From Neptuniibacter halophilus (GTDB taxonomy: Bacteria > Pseudomonadota > Gammaproteobacteria > Pseudomonadales > Balneatricaceae), in contig NZ_AP027292.1 in the NCBI RefSeq assembly GCF_030295765.1, positions 496,001 to 560,000 of the forward strand: DNA of 64,000 nucleotides, read 5' to 3'. Under the pieces are notes generated by a model that was not told the origin of the DNA, ran no database searches, and worked only from the letters and a program-made list of their open reading frames with translations. Shown here one piece after another: positions 38,534 through 47,465 of the stretch. Within the stretch, counting starts at the first letter, position 1. Each line of letters begins with the position of its first letter. Both the position numbers and the translations under genes were made by a program.

Positions 38534-39015
38534 GGTTGAGCCCTTCCTGTAGCTGCCAGCTCCCCCTTCCTTAGATAGACAGCCACAAGAATCAAAATCA
38601 TAGATAAAACACCTGCTGCGATAGAGGTGCTTTCAAGGTAAGGGGTAAAGGCGGTTATGACACCTGCTAACCCTATACAATTTGCTACAGCTGAGAATGT
38701 TAATACCGTCAGCAAAGTTCTAAGACTGGTCAATGCTGTGAACGGTGAAAGTATTAGGATTAAGGCAGTCGTGATCGTAAACAAAACAACCAGAAGCAGA
38801 TTAACCAGTCCTGTTAGTTGCAGTACCAGGTGAAAACCGTGAAGAGCTACCCTGGACTCCCCATCAATCAGTAAAGCTGACTTGCCTATGGTAAGACGAG
38901 AAAACTCAGGTTCCGCGGGAAGCATTAACGCTGGGGATAAAAGAAAGTAAACGAATGCTATTACACCCAGAACTGAGCATATAAGGATTGGCATGCGCTG
39001 TGGTGATTGGGTCAT
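38530..39015 (-). CDS. Four-helix membrane hypothetical protein, 161 residues
   Basis: Four hydrophobic segments are visible: about 9-31, 60-90, 95-122 and 130-148. A polar loop of about 30 residues (EPEFSRLTIGKSALLIDGES) lies between the first two. There are no catalytic motifs and no family recognised. It is the first gene of a probable three-gene operon with two secreted proteins, and its start faces the divergent secreted-protein gene about 100 bases away. Confidence 0.7.
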   Translation of the reverse strand: MTQSPQRMPILICSVLGVIAFVYFLLSPALMLPAEPEFSRLTIGKSALLIDGESRVALHGFHLVLQLTGLVNLLLVVLFTITTALILILSPFTALTSLRTLLTVLTFSAVANCIGLAGVITAFTPYLESTSIAAGVLSMILILVAVYLRKGELAATGRAQP

Positions 39016-39117
39016 TTCCTTTCCCAGATTCCATTCAGAGGTGATTCATCAGACACCATGGAAGATGTACTGCAGGTTAACTATATTGCTTTTAACTCGC
39101 AAAGCGAAAGGCCCCCC

Positions 39118-39906
39118 ATGCTGAAGCGCTATCTACTGCTCATTACCCTGCTAGTTCTCCCCTTATCTGTGAAAGCAGAACTCACTGGCCTTTCCAGTAT
39201 TCTGGATATCCCTAAAGGTACTATCTTCGAACTGACTCAAAAACTGGAAGTAAAAGCGAACCGGAGCTATCAGGTGATAGGAAAAGACCATCTGCTTGAA
39301 AGCTTTAACACGATCCATCAGCCCGGCAACGAGTACACCGGAAGGCACTATAGATACCCCAGTTACGATAACTACCTGATCCAATGGCGTAAGAACGTAG
39401 ATCAAACCTATCAAGACTGCCTAAACCGCCATCGTATCTACTATCACTCGGATACCAATAGAGGCGGCAATAGCACCATCATCAACCGGGGTAACGGAAA
39501 CACCAATATCATTATCAATCAGCCTTCTGAGGTGATATCAGGAAGTTATCAGGGCCAGCATAGTTGTATCCAACCTCAGCACACACTTACCCTATTATTG
39601 ATTGATACAGATGAAGCAGAGGGTGGTGGTATCTTCAGAGAAGGTTATCAGTTCGAAGTGGATAAAGTACGTTATAGGCAGCATGGAGCCTTCCATTCAG
39701 TGACGCTCTATTTTGACCACCCTGTAGCTGAAGGGCTGAGAATTGTATCTACGCAGCCCCCTCAAGAGATCTTTGTCTATCAACTGCAGCAGCAAACAAC
39801 AGGCGATGGCTTTTGGGAAACGTTAGGCAGTGCATTAAACTCAGTGCAGCATATTGGTGGGCAGATGTTCACTATTAAGCCACCAGCAACACGCTATTAT
39901 GATTAA
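39118..39906 (+). CDS. Secreted hypothetical protein, 262 residues
   Basis: The start at 39118 places a clean signal peptide at the N-terminus (LLLITLLVLPLSVKA, cut about residue 20); a frame extending to 39007 would bury it. The mature part begins ELTGLSSILDIPKGTIFELTQKL. A central Asn/Gly-rich stretch (NRGNGNTNIIINQ) is flanked by two Cys (YQDCLNRH and QHSCIQPQ). No family recognised. It is divergent from the membrane/secreted operon and 18 bases before the next gene, with which it is probably co-transcribed. Confidence 0.7.
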   Translation: MLKRYLLLITLLVLPLSVKAELTGLSSILDIPKGTIFELTQKLEVKANRSYQVIGKDHLLESFNTIHQPGNEYTGRHYRYPSYDNYLIQWRKNVDQTYQDCLNRHRIYYHSDTNRGGNSTIINRGNGNTNIIINQPSEVISGSYQGQHSCIQPQHTLTLLLIDTDEAEGGGIFREGYQFEVDKVRYRQHGAFHSVTLYFDHPVAEGLRIVSTQPPQEIFVYQLQQQTTGDGFWETLGSALNSVQHIGGQMFTIKPPATRYYD

Positions 39907-39924
39907 GGAAGGTAAAGGGAACTT

Positions 39925-40629
39925 ATGCCTGATTTTTTGTGTATTCCAGCAGACTACCTGACTAATGATGAGAATCTAAAAACCAGCCCAATCATGGATT
40001 CTCAGAACAGAAGTTGGTACTGCGGGCAACTTCCAGAACTGACACAGGAGATGCAGGATAGCTTTTCTTCACCACATGCCTATGCTGCTTGGGAACTTAC
40101 CTGCCTGAAGACCTTGCTAGATCAACTACGCATACCTACTCCTGGGATGTTTGATGAGTGGCCACCAGAGATCAGCGAACTCTACCACCTTGCTAAAAAA
40201 ATCGAAGCAGAATCCAGCAAATCCTTAACTTCAGCTTTGGGAAGTGAAGAGATATCAGCCCAAAACCAGCCAATTAACCTGAATCCTCTTAGACCCATAC
40301 AACTTCCACAATCAACGCTCAGTAAAGATGAACGTAAGTCTCTGCTTAAACGTGCTAGAAGAGTCTGCAAACAACACAGAGAGAGCGGATCAGAAAAGTA
40401 CTTATCAGGTGAACTACAGCTCAATAGATACAACTATGCCAAAGATATTATCCGGGCTGCTGACTTTGCTTTGGACCTGATAGAGTCCATTCCCAGAGAA
40501 TCATTCTGCGTTGAGACTATCCAATTCGTTCTGGAGCGCGGAGAGATAGATTACCTCTCAGAGCATGAAGACATGGAAGGTTTTGCTATAGGTACCATCA
40601 GGTGTATTCAACGGGAGATCTCTGTATGA
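39925..40629 (+). CDS. Hypothetical cytoplasmic protein, 234 residues
   Basis: No signal peptide or membrane helix. It is acidic and helical, with a Trp-rich N-terminal half (RSWYCGQLPELTQEMQ, AAWELTCLKTLLDQL) and a basic segment LLKRARRVCKQHRESG near residue 150. No family recognised. It follows the secreted 262-residue protein by 18 bases with a fair ribosome site (AGGGAA). Its 3' end overlaps the end of the convergent broken GGDEF gene by 22 bases. Confidence 0.7.
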   Translation: MPDFLCIPADYLTNDENLKTSPIMDSQNRSWYCGQLPELTQEMQDSFSSPHAYAAWELTCLKTLLDQLRIPTPGMFDEWPPEISELYHLAKKIEAESSKSLTSALGSEEISAQNQPINLNPLRPIQLPQSTLSKDERKSLLKRARRVCKQHRESGSEKYLSGELQLNRYNYAKDIIRAADFALDLIESIPRESFCVETIQFVLERGEIDYLSEHEDMEGFAIGTIRCIQREISV

Positions 40630-41704
40630 GCATAGCTAACACGGAGTTGACCTCTGAGCCTGTTCCAGCGCAGCTCAGGGTCGTCTACCGACACATTGCA
40701 GACCGCCTCCCGTTCCATCTCCGGAGTAAAATAGCGGTATGCATTCTTACCCGAACCTTTAGCATGATACATAGCCGCATCAGCATTTCGCAGTAATGCT
40801 CCAGGATCCTCTCCATCTGAAGGGAAAAGAGTGATACCAATACTGGCTGTGGTCACAAACTCATACCCCTCAACCAGAACAGGCTTCGCTGCCACATCCA
40901 GAATACGCTCACAACCGGGCAGCTCTTCGGCCTCCACCTTCAGGTCTGGCAATATCACCAGAAACTCATCACCGCCTAAACGGGCAATCATCTCCCCCGC
41001 TTTCATGCACTGGTTAAGGCGCTGGCTGACTTCTTTGAGATGCCGATCCCCTACTTCATGCCCAAGGGTATCGTTAATTTTCTTGAAATTATCCAGATCA
41101 ACAAATAGCACTCCCACCCGGGTTCCCTTTTGCCTTGCCCGGTTCAGCGCCTGCTCCAGACGTTCCATCGCTAAAACACGATTAGGCAGCCCCGTCAGAA
41201 AATCGTAGCTGGCCTGATGGATCAGCCTGTTCTCGTAATCTTTACGCTCTGTGATATCACCGATGGAACCTACCATCCGATAGGCCACGCCATGCTCATT
41301 CCGGAGCGCAAGACCATGCGCTAACACCCATACATACCCTCCCTGGCTGTTTCTGACCCGATACTCGCAGTCAAAAAATTCGGTCTCTCCTTTAAGATGA
41401 CGGATAAGTTCATTCTGATACAGATCCCAGTCAGCCTCATAGACCCACTCCAGCCACTCATAAGAGGTTGTTTTCAGAGTATCTCCATGCCTATAGTGGT
41501 TAGCAGTCGTGCTGAGAGAAATAACTCCTTACTGACAGGATCCCAATCCCAAAGCCCTTCATTCGCACCTTTCATCGCCAGGGAGTACCGCATTTCAGTC
41601 TCCCTCAGCGCGGCCTCCACCGCTTCCAGCTTGCGTATTTTTTCACGCATCTGCCGGTTTTCCGAAATCAGATCAGACCTACTTTGTTCAGTAAGGGGGT
41701 TCAC
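40608..41704 (-). pseudogene. PAS-GGDEF diguanylate cyclase broken by a frameshift
   Basis: Two frames form one protein. The upstream piece (GTG at 41704 to the stop at 41474) has a short coiled coil and the start of a PAS domain (YSLAMKGANEGLWDWDPVS), then reads off-frame into TGA. The frame one base back continues the PAS domain without a gap (HGDTLKTTSYEWLEWVYEAD ... GGYVWVLAHGLALRNEHG) into a complete GGDEF domain with RLGGDEF. The break lies between about 41474 and 41500 and fits one lost base. No slippery heptamer is seen there. It is either a recent pseudogene or a sequencing error. The C-terminal part alone could still be translated from an internal GTG near 41327. Confidence 0.8.
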
Positions 41705-41728
41705 AATGCTTCTCTTCCTGACCCACAA

Positions 41729-42018
41729 AAAATTAGTAGTTCCAGCTTAGCAGAATGTTGCACACAATCTGAAAACAGCCCGATAGCCAAATCCTGTCTG
41801 AATCGCACTCACAGGACAAGCACCCTTTGGTGTAGCGACTACGCCACCTGCCAGATGAAGAAAGCAGTTACTGCAAGACAGTCCCAACGCGTACTTTGTG
41901 AAGAGCCATCAATAGATAAATGCCACGCAGAGAGATTACCAGAACAGCGCAGCATTCGATTTTGAAAGGCCCGGCATCTCTGATTCAGCGCAGGAAACCG
42001 GGTCGGTTGGTGTTTTAG
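41729..42018. other. Gene-free interval, left part
   Basis: 290 bases between the broken GGDEF gene and the decayed remnant. Only short open frames occur, without ribosome sites or recognisable products. Nothing further can be supported. Confidence 0.5.
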
Positions 42019-42142
42019 TGTTCTGCCAGATAATCAAGAATAATATTCCGATTTTCAGGGGTAAGTTCGCTCATACCCTATTCTTCAACCATCCAATCTA
42101 GCAGCTCATCCCAACCCTCACGACTCCCCCCCTGCTACGCCA
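42019..42142 (-). pseudogene. Decayed 3' end of a small protein gene, possibly cytochrome c-like
   Basis: The minus strand reads SREGWDELLDWMVEE, stop, GMSELTPENRNIILDYLAEH, stop, in one frame, with a further TAG upstream of the first Ser. A helical end of this form, with Trp-rich SREGW and an ILDYLAEH finish, resembles the C-terminus of short c-type cytochromes. The internal TAG sits where Gln would fit. No haem-binding CxxCH is found upstream. The family guess is weak; that it is a remnant is more likely than not. Confidence 0.35.
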
Positions 42143-42511
42143 CTATCATCTCTTAATGACAGGCAATGAATCTTTATTAACCTAGCCTGCTAGTAATGAG
42201 GTATTACCATTCACCCTACACACCCAATATCTGATCAGCGCAAAACGATCGCTAAGACAAGACTGCTGTCATAGACAGAGAGTTGGAGGCGTTTCAGTGA
42301 CCCATGGTCAGTCATCAGAAAAGCAAAGCATGAATTGCTTCATACCCAGGGACCCAATCGGATATTCCATAAGCAATCCCCATGAAACAGCAACAAACAT
42401 CGCCCTAAAAGTTTTATTCTCGAAAATACTCACTTGTGTTTAAATAATGCCCCCGGACTCCCACGTTTTAACAAAAAATCGAAATATTTGTTTGAACGTC
42501 AGGGGTATTCA

Positions 42512-42526
42512 ATTTTCATTGAAAAT
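42512..42526. promoter_or_regulatory. Palindrome upstream of the autotransporter gene
   Basis: ATTTTCA and TGAAAAT flank one central base, 36 bases before the autotransporter ATG in an AT-rich leader. It may be an operator or part of the promoter. The rest of 42143-42511 shows no gene. Confidence 0.3.
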
Positions 42527-42562
42527 ACTTTTATCCGATCATAAGACAAGGAAGAGAAAGGC

Positions 42563-44548
42563 ATGAAAAATAGCAGTAGAAGTTTTCATAAAAGCCCAGC
42601 ATTCAAAAGAACAGCCCTATCCATCGCTGTCATGTTGAACTGCAGTGCCGCCTTAGCTGCTCCTGCCCCCATTACTTTATCTGGCGACTATATAAAAATT
42701 GGAACCAACCATTATGGTACTTTGGGTTCAATTGGTAACACATCACCAGGGATTCTGTATGACAATTCAGGTACAGGCACCTTTAACACCGCATATGACT
42801 ACTTAACCCCTGGAACCCCTTTTGAGGGTTTCTATATACGCTCCACGGAGTCATCGACGACTTACAATACGGGGGCCAATAATTCAGGTGGCTTATTAGC
42901 AGGACTTTCATATTCTTCATTCACTGACACATCATCAGGTACAACCAATAGCGTTAGCTGGACAGGCTCATACGATCCAGGCTCTGGCAAACTGTTTGAT
43001 ATCACCAACGATGTTAGCTTTGAAGACGGGGATAAAATAGTCAAAGTAGTGACTACAATCACAGCCACTAAAGATTTGAGTGACCTGTATTTCTTAAGAG
43101 TTACAGACCCTGATGCACGGGCAGAACCAGGAGATAGCACAGCGACCACAAACATTCGCGGGAATGATTCGGTTGATGGGACAAATCTGGTTTATGCTGA
43201 AGCCCTGTCAAGTAAGTATATTATCGGCTATTACAGTAATGCCGCTTCTGGAGTTAACACCGGCGTCAGTAGCGCCTGGAGTACTGACCCGACATATTAC
43301 TACGCTGGCAATACCAGTGGAGATGGCGACTATACCATCGGTATGGCTTTTTACGATGATAGCGTACTCACGGGCGATACTGTTGTATTCACCTATTACT
43401 ACATTTTTGGCTCTGACATCTCTGCGGCTGTAGAGGCCGTTGGAGGATTAAGTGTATTGAATTCAGCAACCCTGGAGAGCAACTCTCCGGCTTTTGGCGC
43501 AGCCAATGTAATTGATAACAATGCCTCCCTGCTATCCGTTTTCACAGGAGCCGGACTCAGTGGGGATCAAGAGATTTCGGATGCAGCCAGCCAAACTCTA
43601 CCTCTGTTGACTGGTTCCTCTACCATCGCAACAACAGCCGCCTTGAATGGTATAAACCGGGTGATTCAGGCTCGAATTGACTCCAATCTGGGTCTGTCTT
43701 CCGGTGATGGATTTATCCGGGACCAATATATCTGGGTCAAACCATTCGGTTCATGGGTTGATCAGGATAACCGCGATGGTATTGCAGGATTTGACGCAAA
43801 CACCTATGGTCTGGCCGCTGGCTTTGACGGTCTGATACATGATAACTATCGTCTGGGTTTAGCCTTTGCCTACGCCGAATCAGATGTTGATAGTAAATCT
43901 TCAGTTGCACCGCAGCACCTGGAAACAGAAGTTTATCAATTAGTAGGTTATGGCAGCTATAGCCTGGATGCTCAGACAGATATTAACTTCCAGGTAGATG
44001 TGGGCCATAACAGCAATAAAGGAAAAAGAACTATTGCTTTCACTTCCACTGTTGCTGATGCAGATTACAATAGTTTAAGCGCTCATGCAGGTATCGGGAT
44101 TGGCAGGACTCTGGAAATAAATGAAAGTACATCTTTCACTCCCTCCATAAGAGCAGATTACACATGGATCAAGGATGACAGTTACAGCGAAACGGGCGCA
44201 GGTGTACTTAATTTAAATGTTGATCAACGCAGCACAAGAGAGTTACTGATCGGCTTGCATGGTAAATTTGCGAATCAATTAAATAAGAACACAGCACTTA
44301 CTGCCAATTTGGGTGTTTCCTATGACCTGCATAATGGCCCATCCAGTATCACCTCATCATTTGCCGGAGCCCCTTCTGCCTCCTTCGTAACCTACGGCAT
44401 TGATCCTAATCCATGGCGGGCACACGCAGGTTTCGGCTTTGTTTATGCGCTTGAAAACGGAACAGAGATAAATGCCCGTTACGATGCCGATTATCAGAAT
44501 GACTTCCTTAATCAGACTGCCAGCGTTAAATTCCGCTGGATGTTTTAA
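42563..44548 (+). CDS. Autotransporter beta-barrel domain protein
   Basis: 661 residues. An extended signal peptide (about 1-33, with basic start and ending AALA) precedes a Ser/Thr/Gly/Asp-rich passenger of about 350 residues (SGDYIKIGTNHYGTLGS onward). The C-terminal 270 residues (from QYIWVKPFGSW) show alternating amphipathic strands of a type V secretion barrel and end in FRWMF, with the terminal Phe typical of BAM substrates. The passenger has no recognised enzyme motif and is short for the family. The ribosome site AGGAAGAG is strong. A hairpin directly after the stop is a likely terminator. Confidence 0.88.
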   Translation: MKNSSRSFHKSPAFKRTALSIAVMLNCSAALAAPAPITLSGDYIKIGTNHYGTLGSIGNTSPGILYDNSGTGTFNTAYDYLTPGTPFEGFYIRSTESSTTYNTGANNSGGLLAGLSYSSFTDTSSGTTNSVSWTGSYDPGSGKLFDITNDVSFEDGDKIVKVVTTITATKDLSDLYFLRVTDPDARAEPGDSTATTNIRGNDSVDGTNLVYAEALSSKYIIGYYSNAASGVNTGVSSAWSTDPTYYYAGNTSGDGDYTIGMAFYDDSVLTGDTVVFTYYYIFGSDISAAVEAVGGLSVLNSATLESNSPAFGAANVIDNNASLLSVFTGAGLSGDQEISDAASQTLPLLTGSSTIATTAALNGINRVIQARIDSNLGLSSGDGFIRDQYIWVKPFGSWVDQDNRDGIAGFDANTYGLAAGFDGLIHDNYRLGLAFAYAESDVDSKSSVAPQHLETEVYQLVGYGSYSLDAQTDINFQVDVGHNSNKGKRTIAFTSTVADADYNSLSAHAGIGIGRTLEINESTSFTPSIRADYTWIKDDSYSETGAGVLNLNVDQRSTRELLIGLHGKFANQLNKNTALTANLGVSYDLHNGPSSITSSFAGAPSASFVTYGIDPNPWRAHAGFGFVYALENGTEINARYDADYQNDFLNQTASVKFRWMF

Positions 44549-44569
44549 CATCTGATGCCTATGGGAGTA

Positions 44570-44599
44570 AACCGCCAAAGCCTTATCGCTTTGGCGGTT
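44570..44599 (+). terminator. Hairpin after the autotransporter gene
   Basis: An 11-bp perfect stem (AACCGCCAAAG/CTTTGGCGGTT) with an eight-base loop lies 22 bases past the stop. The T-run after it is poor (ACTTTG). It overlaps the longest reading of the next gene, which argues for a later start there. Confidence 0.6.
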
Positions 44600-44602
44600 A
44601 CT

Positions 44603-45472
44603 TTGCTGCCCAGGACTAAGTTAGGGTCACTACTGCAGTTTACGGCAGTACTTTTTTCCGTCTGCTACTTAACTGCATGCTCTCCTGTTCCAAGCCATTC
44701 TTCACGCTTTTCGCACGCTTCTACCATAACAGAAGAAGCAGGTTGGACTTCGGAACTAATCAATACATCTATTCATTCTGTAAGAATCTTCAGGCCTGCA
44801 AAACCTGACTTCAACAAACAAATCACAATATTTATTGAAGGTGACGGGTTGGCCTGGCTCTCCCGAGATCGGCCTTCATTAAACCCCACACCAATCAACC
44901 CAATCGGATTGAAATTGGCACTTAGCCATCCCGACAGCAACGCTATTTATATAGCCCGACCCTGTCAGTATACAGATCTAAACAGATGTAAAATCAGTGA
45001 TTGGACCAAGGGACGCTTTTCAAGCAGTATCGTTGCTGCAGTCAATGAAGCAATATCTGTCATTAAAGATCGCCTCGGGTCTGAATCATTAATACTGGTT
45101 GGTTACTCCGGAGGAGGAGCGATTGCGACACTGATTGCAGCCGGACGTGATGATGTTAAAAAACTTATTACCGTTGGCGGCAATCTGGACCATGCGATAT
45201 GGACTCAGCATCATCGCATATCTCCCCTTACAGACTCCCTGAACCCTATAAAATTCGTAGATAATCTAAAAGATATTCCGCAATGGCATTTTGTAGGCAG
45301 CAACGATCAAATTGTCCCCCCCTATGTATCTGAAAGTTATAAAAGTGCATTTGGCAAATCTGATCATATTCAAGTCATATTAGTTGAACATACAAATCAT
45401 TATTGTTGCTGGGAGCGACTATGGGGGAATTTGTGGCTACAAGCTAACAATAAAACAATAAATATCGACTAA
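44603..45472 (+). CDS. Lipoprotein alpha/beta hydrolase
   Basis: 289 residues from a TTG at 44603, which gives a normal lipoprotein signal (basic start, then FTAVLFSVCYLTAC); a longer reading from ATG 44555 crosses the terminator hairpin and lacks a ribosome site. The lipobox LTAC predicts lipidation. A serine-hydrolase nucleophile elbow GYSGGG follows, with an acid candidate in SNDQIVP and a His candidate in HTNHY, so a Ser-Asp-His triad is plausible. Substrate unknown. Family good, start uncertain. Confidence 0.78.
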   Translation: MLPRTKLGSLLQFTAVLFSVCYLTACSPVPSHSSRFSHASTITEEAGWTSELINTSIHSVRIFRPAKPDFNKQITIFIEGDGLAWLSRDRPSLNPTPINPIGLKLALSHPDSNAIYIARPCQYTDLNRCKISDWTKGRFSSSIVAAVNEAISVIKDRLGSESLILVGYSGGGAIATLIAAGRDDVKKLITVGGNLDHAIWTQHHRISPLTDSLNPIKFVDNLKDIPQWHFVGSNDQIVPPYVSESYKSAFGKSDHIQVILVEHTNHYCCWERLWGNLWLQANNKTINID

Positions 45473-45552
45473 GAAACCACACACGCAGAAAGCTATTCAA
45501 CTTCACCGGAAGGCACGAACAGATGAGCAGCGCAGGTAATTATTTCGTGTAG

Positions 45553-47337
45553 TCAGGACATGCCTGAATCGGAGAAACGAACCCTGATCTGCCAGAACTC
45601 ATCGGCAACAGATTCAAAGGCCTCAAGAACGCGGGGATCAAACTGACCGGTGCTTTCATGCAAGAGAATATGCTCAGCTTTCTCCCGGCTGAAGGCCTCC
45701 TTGTAAACACGCTTCGACACCAGTGCATCATACACATCCACCAGCGCCATTATTCGGGCAGTCAGCGGAATCGCTTCACCACTCAACCCTTTCGGATAAC
45801 CGCTACCATCCCACTTTTCATGGTGATAATGAGCGATATCCCGGGCGCAGTGGAGGAACGTCATCGCTCCGGTACGCCCGGAATAATGACTGAGTGTATT
45901 AATCGCCTCCTCAATGGCATTACTGCCCAGTGTGGTATGCGTTTTCATCACCTCAAACTCATCCGCATTAAGTTTTTCCGGCTTATGCAGAATCGCATCC
46001 GGAATACCCACTTTACCGATATCATGCAGCGGGGCTGAGCGATAGATCTGCTCCACAAGCTTGTCGCTTAACTGCTCAGCGAAATCCGGATGCTGCCGGA
46101 GCTTATTTGCCAGCACCCGGGCATAACGCTGCGTCCTGCGAATATGCTGCCCGGTTTCGTTATCCCGGGTTTCTGCCAGAGTCGCCAGGCTGAGAATAGT
46201 TGCCTCGCGGGTGGCTTCCAGTTCACGGGTACGCTGCTCCACCTTCTCTTCCAGATGGTGGTTCAACTTACGCAATCCCTCTTCTGCCCGATTTTTTCCT
46301 GCCGTAGCGCGCGCCCAGTACCAGAGCAGGACAGACCCCAACGGATATGCCACCAGTAACGGATAAAGATAAGCCAGATGCTGTTTAAAGAAACTGAGAC
46401 CCAACTGATTCTCAGCGTTAATCACCACCAGCTTCCAGGTTTTCAATCGATGGGCGGATCGGGATTTTTGCTGGGCAGCGGATATATTCAGGCTGATAAA
46501 ATTAATCCGCCCCTGATGACTGTCAAAAACGCCCTGATCCGCAAGCTGAAGCTGCCGCCAGATCTCGGGGTATTGCGTATCGAACCGATCCTGACTGCCA
46601 TACATAAAACCCCAGGGTTTAGCCCCTGCCCCGGTATCATAGAGCCAGTGACCATCAGCATTCAGCAACATAACCCTGCCCGCCTGCCCGCGAAAACTAT
46701 TGTTCAGGCTGTTCAGAATCACATCGCCAAAATAATTCAGCACCACAACGGCACTGACCTGACCCGTTTCATCAAACAACGGCATGGAAAACCGGATCAT
46801 CGGTTTTATCGGCTGCTCAATCTGCCCATTTTCAACATTCAGATCAAAACGCGAGATGAATACCTGCCCCGGTTGCAGAGCAAGACTTTCACGAAAATAG
46901 TAACGATCTGATTTATCCTGCAAATCCTCAGGGGCCACCGAATAAGGTCGCCCACGATTAAAATTAACCCTCACCTCCTCCCTTCCCTGAGGAGATAAAA
47001 GGCGCATCTGATCGTAACGTTTATGACTGGAAGACATACTCAGGAAAAGATCAGCAACCATCTTCTGATGAGTCAGATGAGGGTCATTCATAAAGTTTTG
47101 CGTCACCGGATTACCGGCAATAAAACGCAGGTCTGCCAGTGCGGTATTAAAATCTTCGTATATGTGATTTGAGGTGAGACGAAAAGAAGAGCGCACCTGC
47201 TCATCCAGCTTCTCCACCTGAAACTGGTAAAGCAGATAGAACGCCAGATAGATGACTGCGAATCCCGCTACAGACAGCGGTACCCAGGCGAACCAGAAAT
47301 TGAGTTGTGCGGAATGTCCTTTTCCAGGCTGTATCAT
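45553..47337 (-). CDS. Membrane sensor HD-GYP cyclic-di-GMP phosphodiesterase
   Basis: 594 residues. A membrane helix (12-37), a periplasmic Cache-like sensor (about 40-310), a second helix (322-343) and a coiled-coil linker (350-375) precede an HD-GYP domain. Key motifs are present: ETGQHIRRTQRYA, HDIGKVGIPD (His438, Asp439) and HHEKWDGSGYPKGL (GYP 513-515). The domain normally hydrolyses cyclic-di-GMP to GMP. The sensor presumably binds a small extracellular ligand. It stands alone, convergent with the hydrolase gene. Confidence 0.93.
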   Translation of the reverse strand: MIQPGKGHSAQLNFWFAWVPLSVAGFAVIYLAFYLLYQFQVEKLDEQVRSSFRLTSNHIYEDFNTALADLRFIAGNPVTQNFMNDPHLTHQKMVADLFLSMSSSHKRYDQMRLLSPQGREEVRVNFNRGRPYSVAPEDLQDKSDRYYFRESLALQPGQVFISRFDLNVENGQIEQPIKPMIRFSMPLFDETGQVSAVVVLNYFGDVILNSLNNSFRGQAGRVMLLNADGHWLYDTGAGAKPWGFMYGSQDRFDTQYPEIWRQLQLADQGVFDSHQGRINFISLNISAAQQKSRSAHRLKTWKLVVINAENQLGLSFFKQHLAYLYPLLVAYPLGSVLLWYWARATAGKNRAEEGLRKLNHHLEEKVEQRTRELEATREATILSLATLAETRDNETGQHIRRTQRYARVLANKLRQHPDFAEQLSDKLVEQIYRSAPLHDIGKVGIPDAILHKPEKLNADEFEVMKTHTTLGSNAIEEAINTLSHYSGRTGAMTFLHCARDIAHYHHEKWDGSGYPKGLSGEAIPLTARIMALVDVYDALVSKRVYKEAFSREKAEHILLHESTGQFDPRVLEAFESVADEFWQIRVRFSDSGMS

Positions 47338-47426
47338 TGACAGTCCCCGGCACTATTGCAACAGATAACAGTTCAGCACTATTCTGCTGGCAAAGCGACT
47401 ACAATAAACCACAGCCACGGGTTAAA

Positions 47427-47457
47427 CGGGGCCTTTTCGTCCAACAGAAAGGCCCCG
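47427..47457 (-). terminator. Probable terminator of the aminopeptidase operon
   Basis: A 10-bp perfect stem (CGGGGCCTTT/AAAGGCCCCG) with an 11-base loop lies just past the aminopeptidase stop. Only three T residues follow on the minus strand, so termination may be partial. Confidence 0.65.
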
Positions 47458-47465
47458 GATAAAAG

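Noticed and set aside
41684..41965. A 93-codon plus-strand frame in the gene-free interval
   Set aside because: It overlaps the start of the broken cyclase gene, has no ribosome site and gives an unstructured, unrecognised product.
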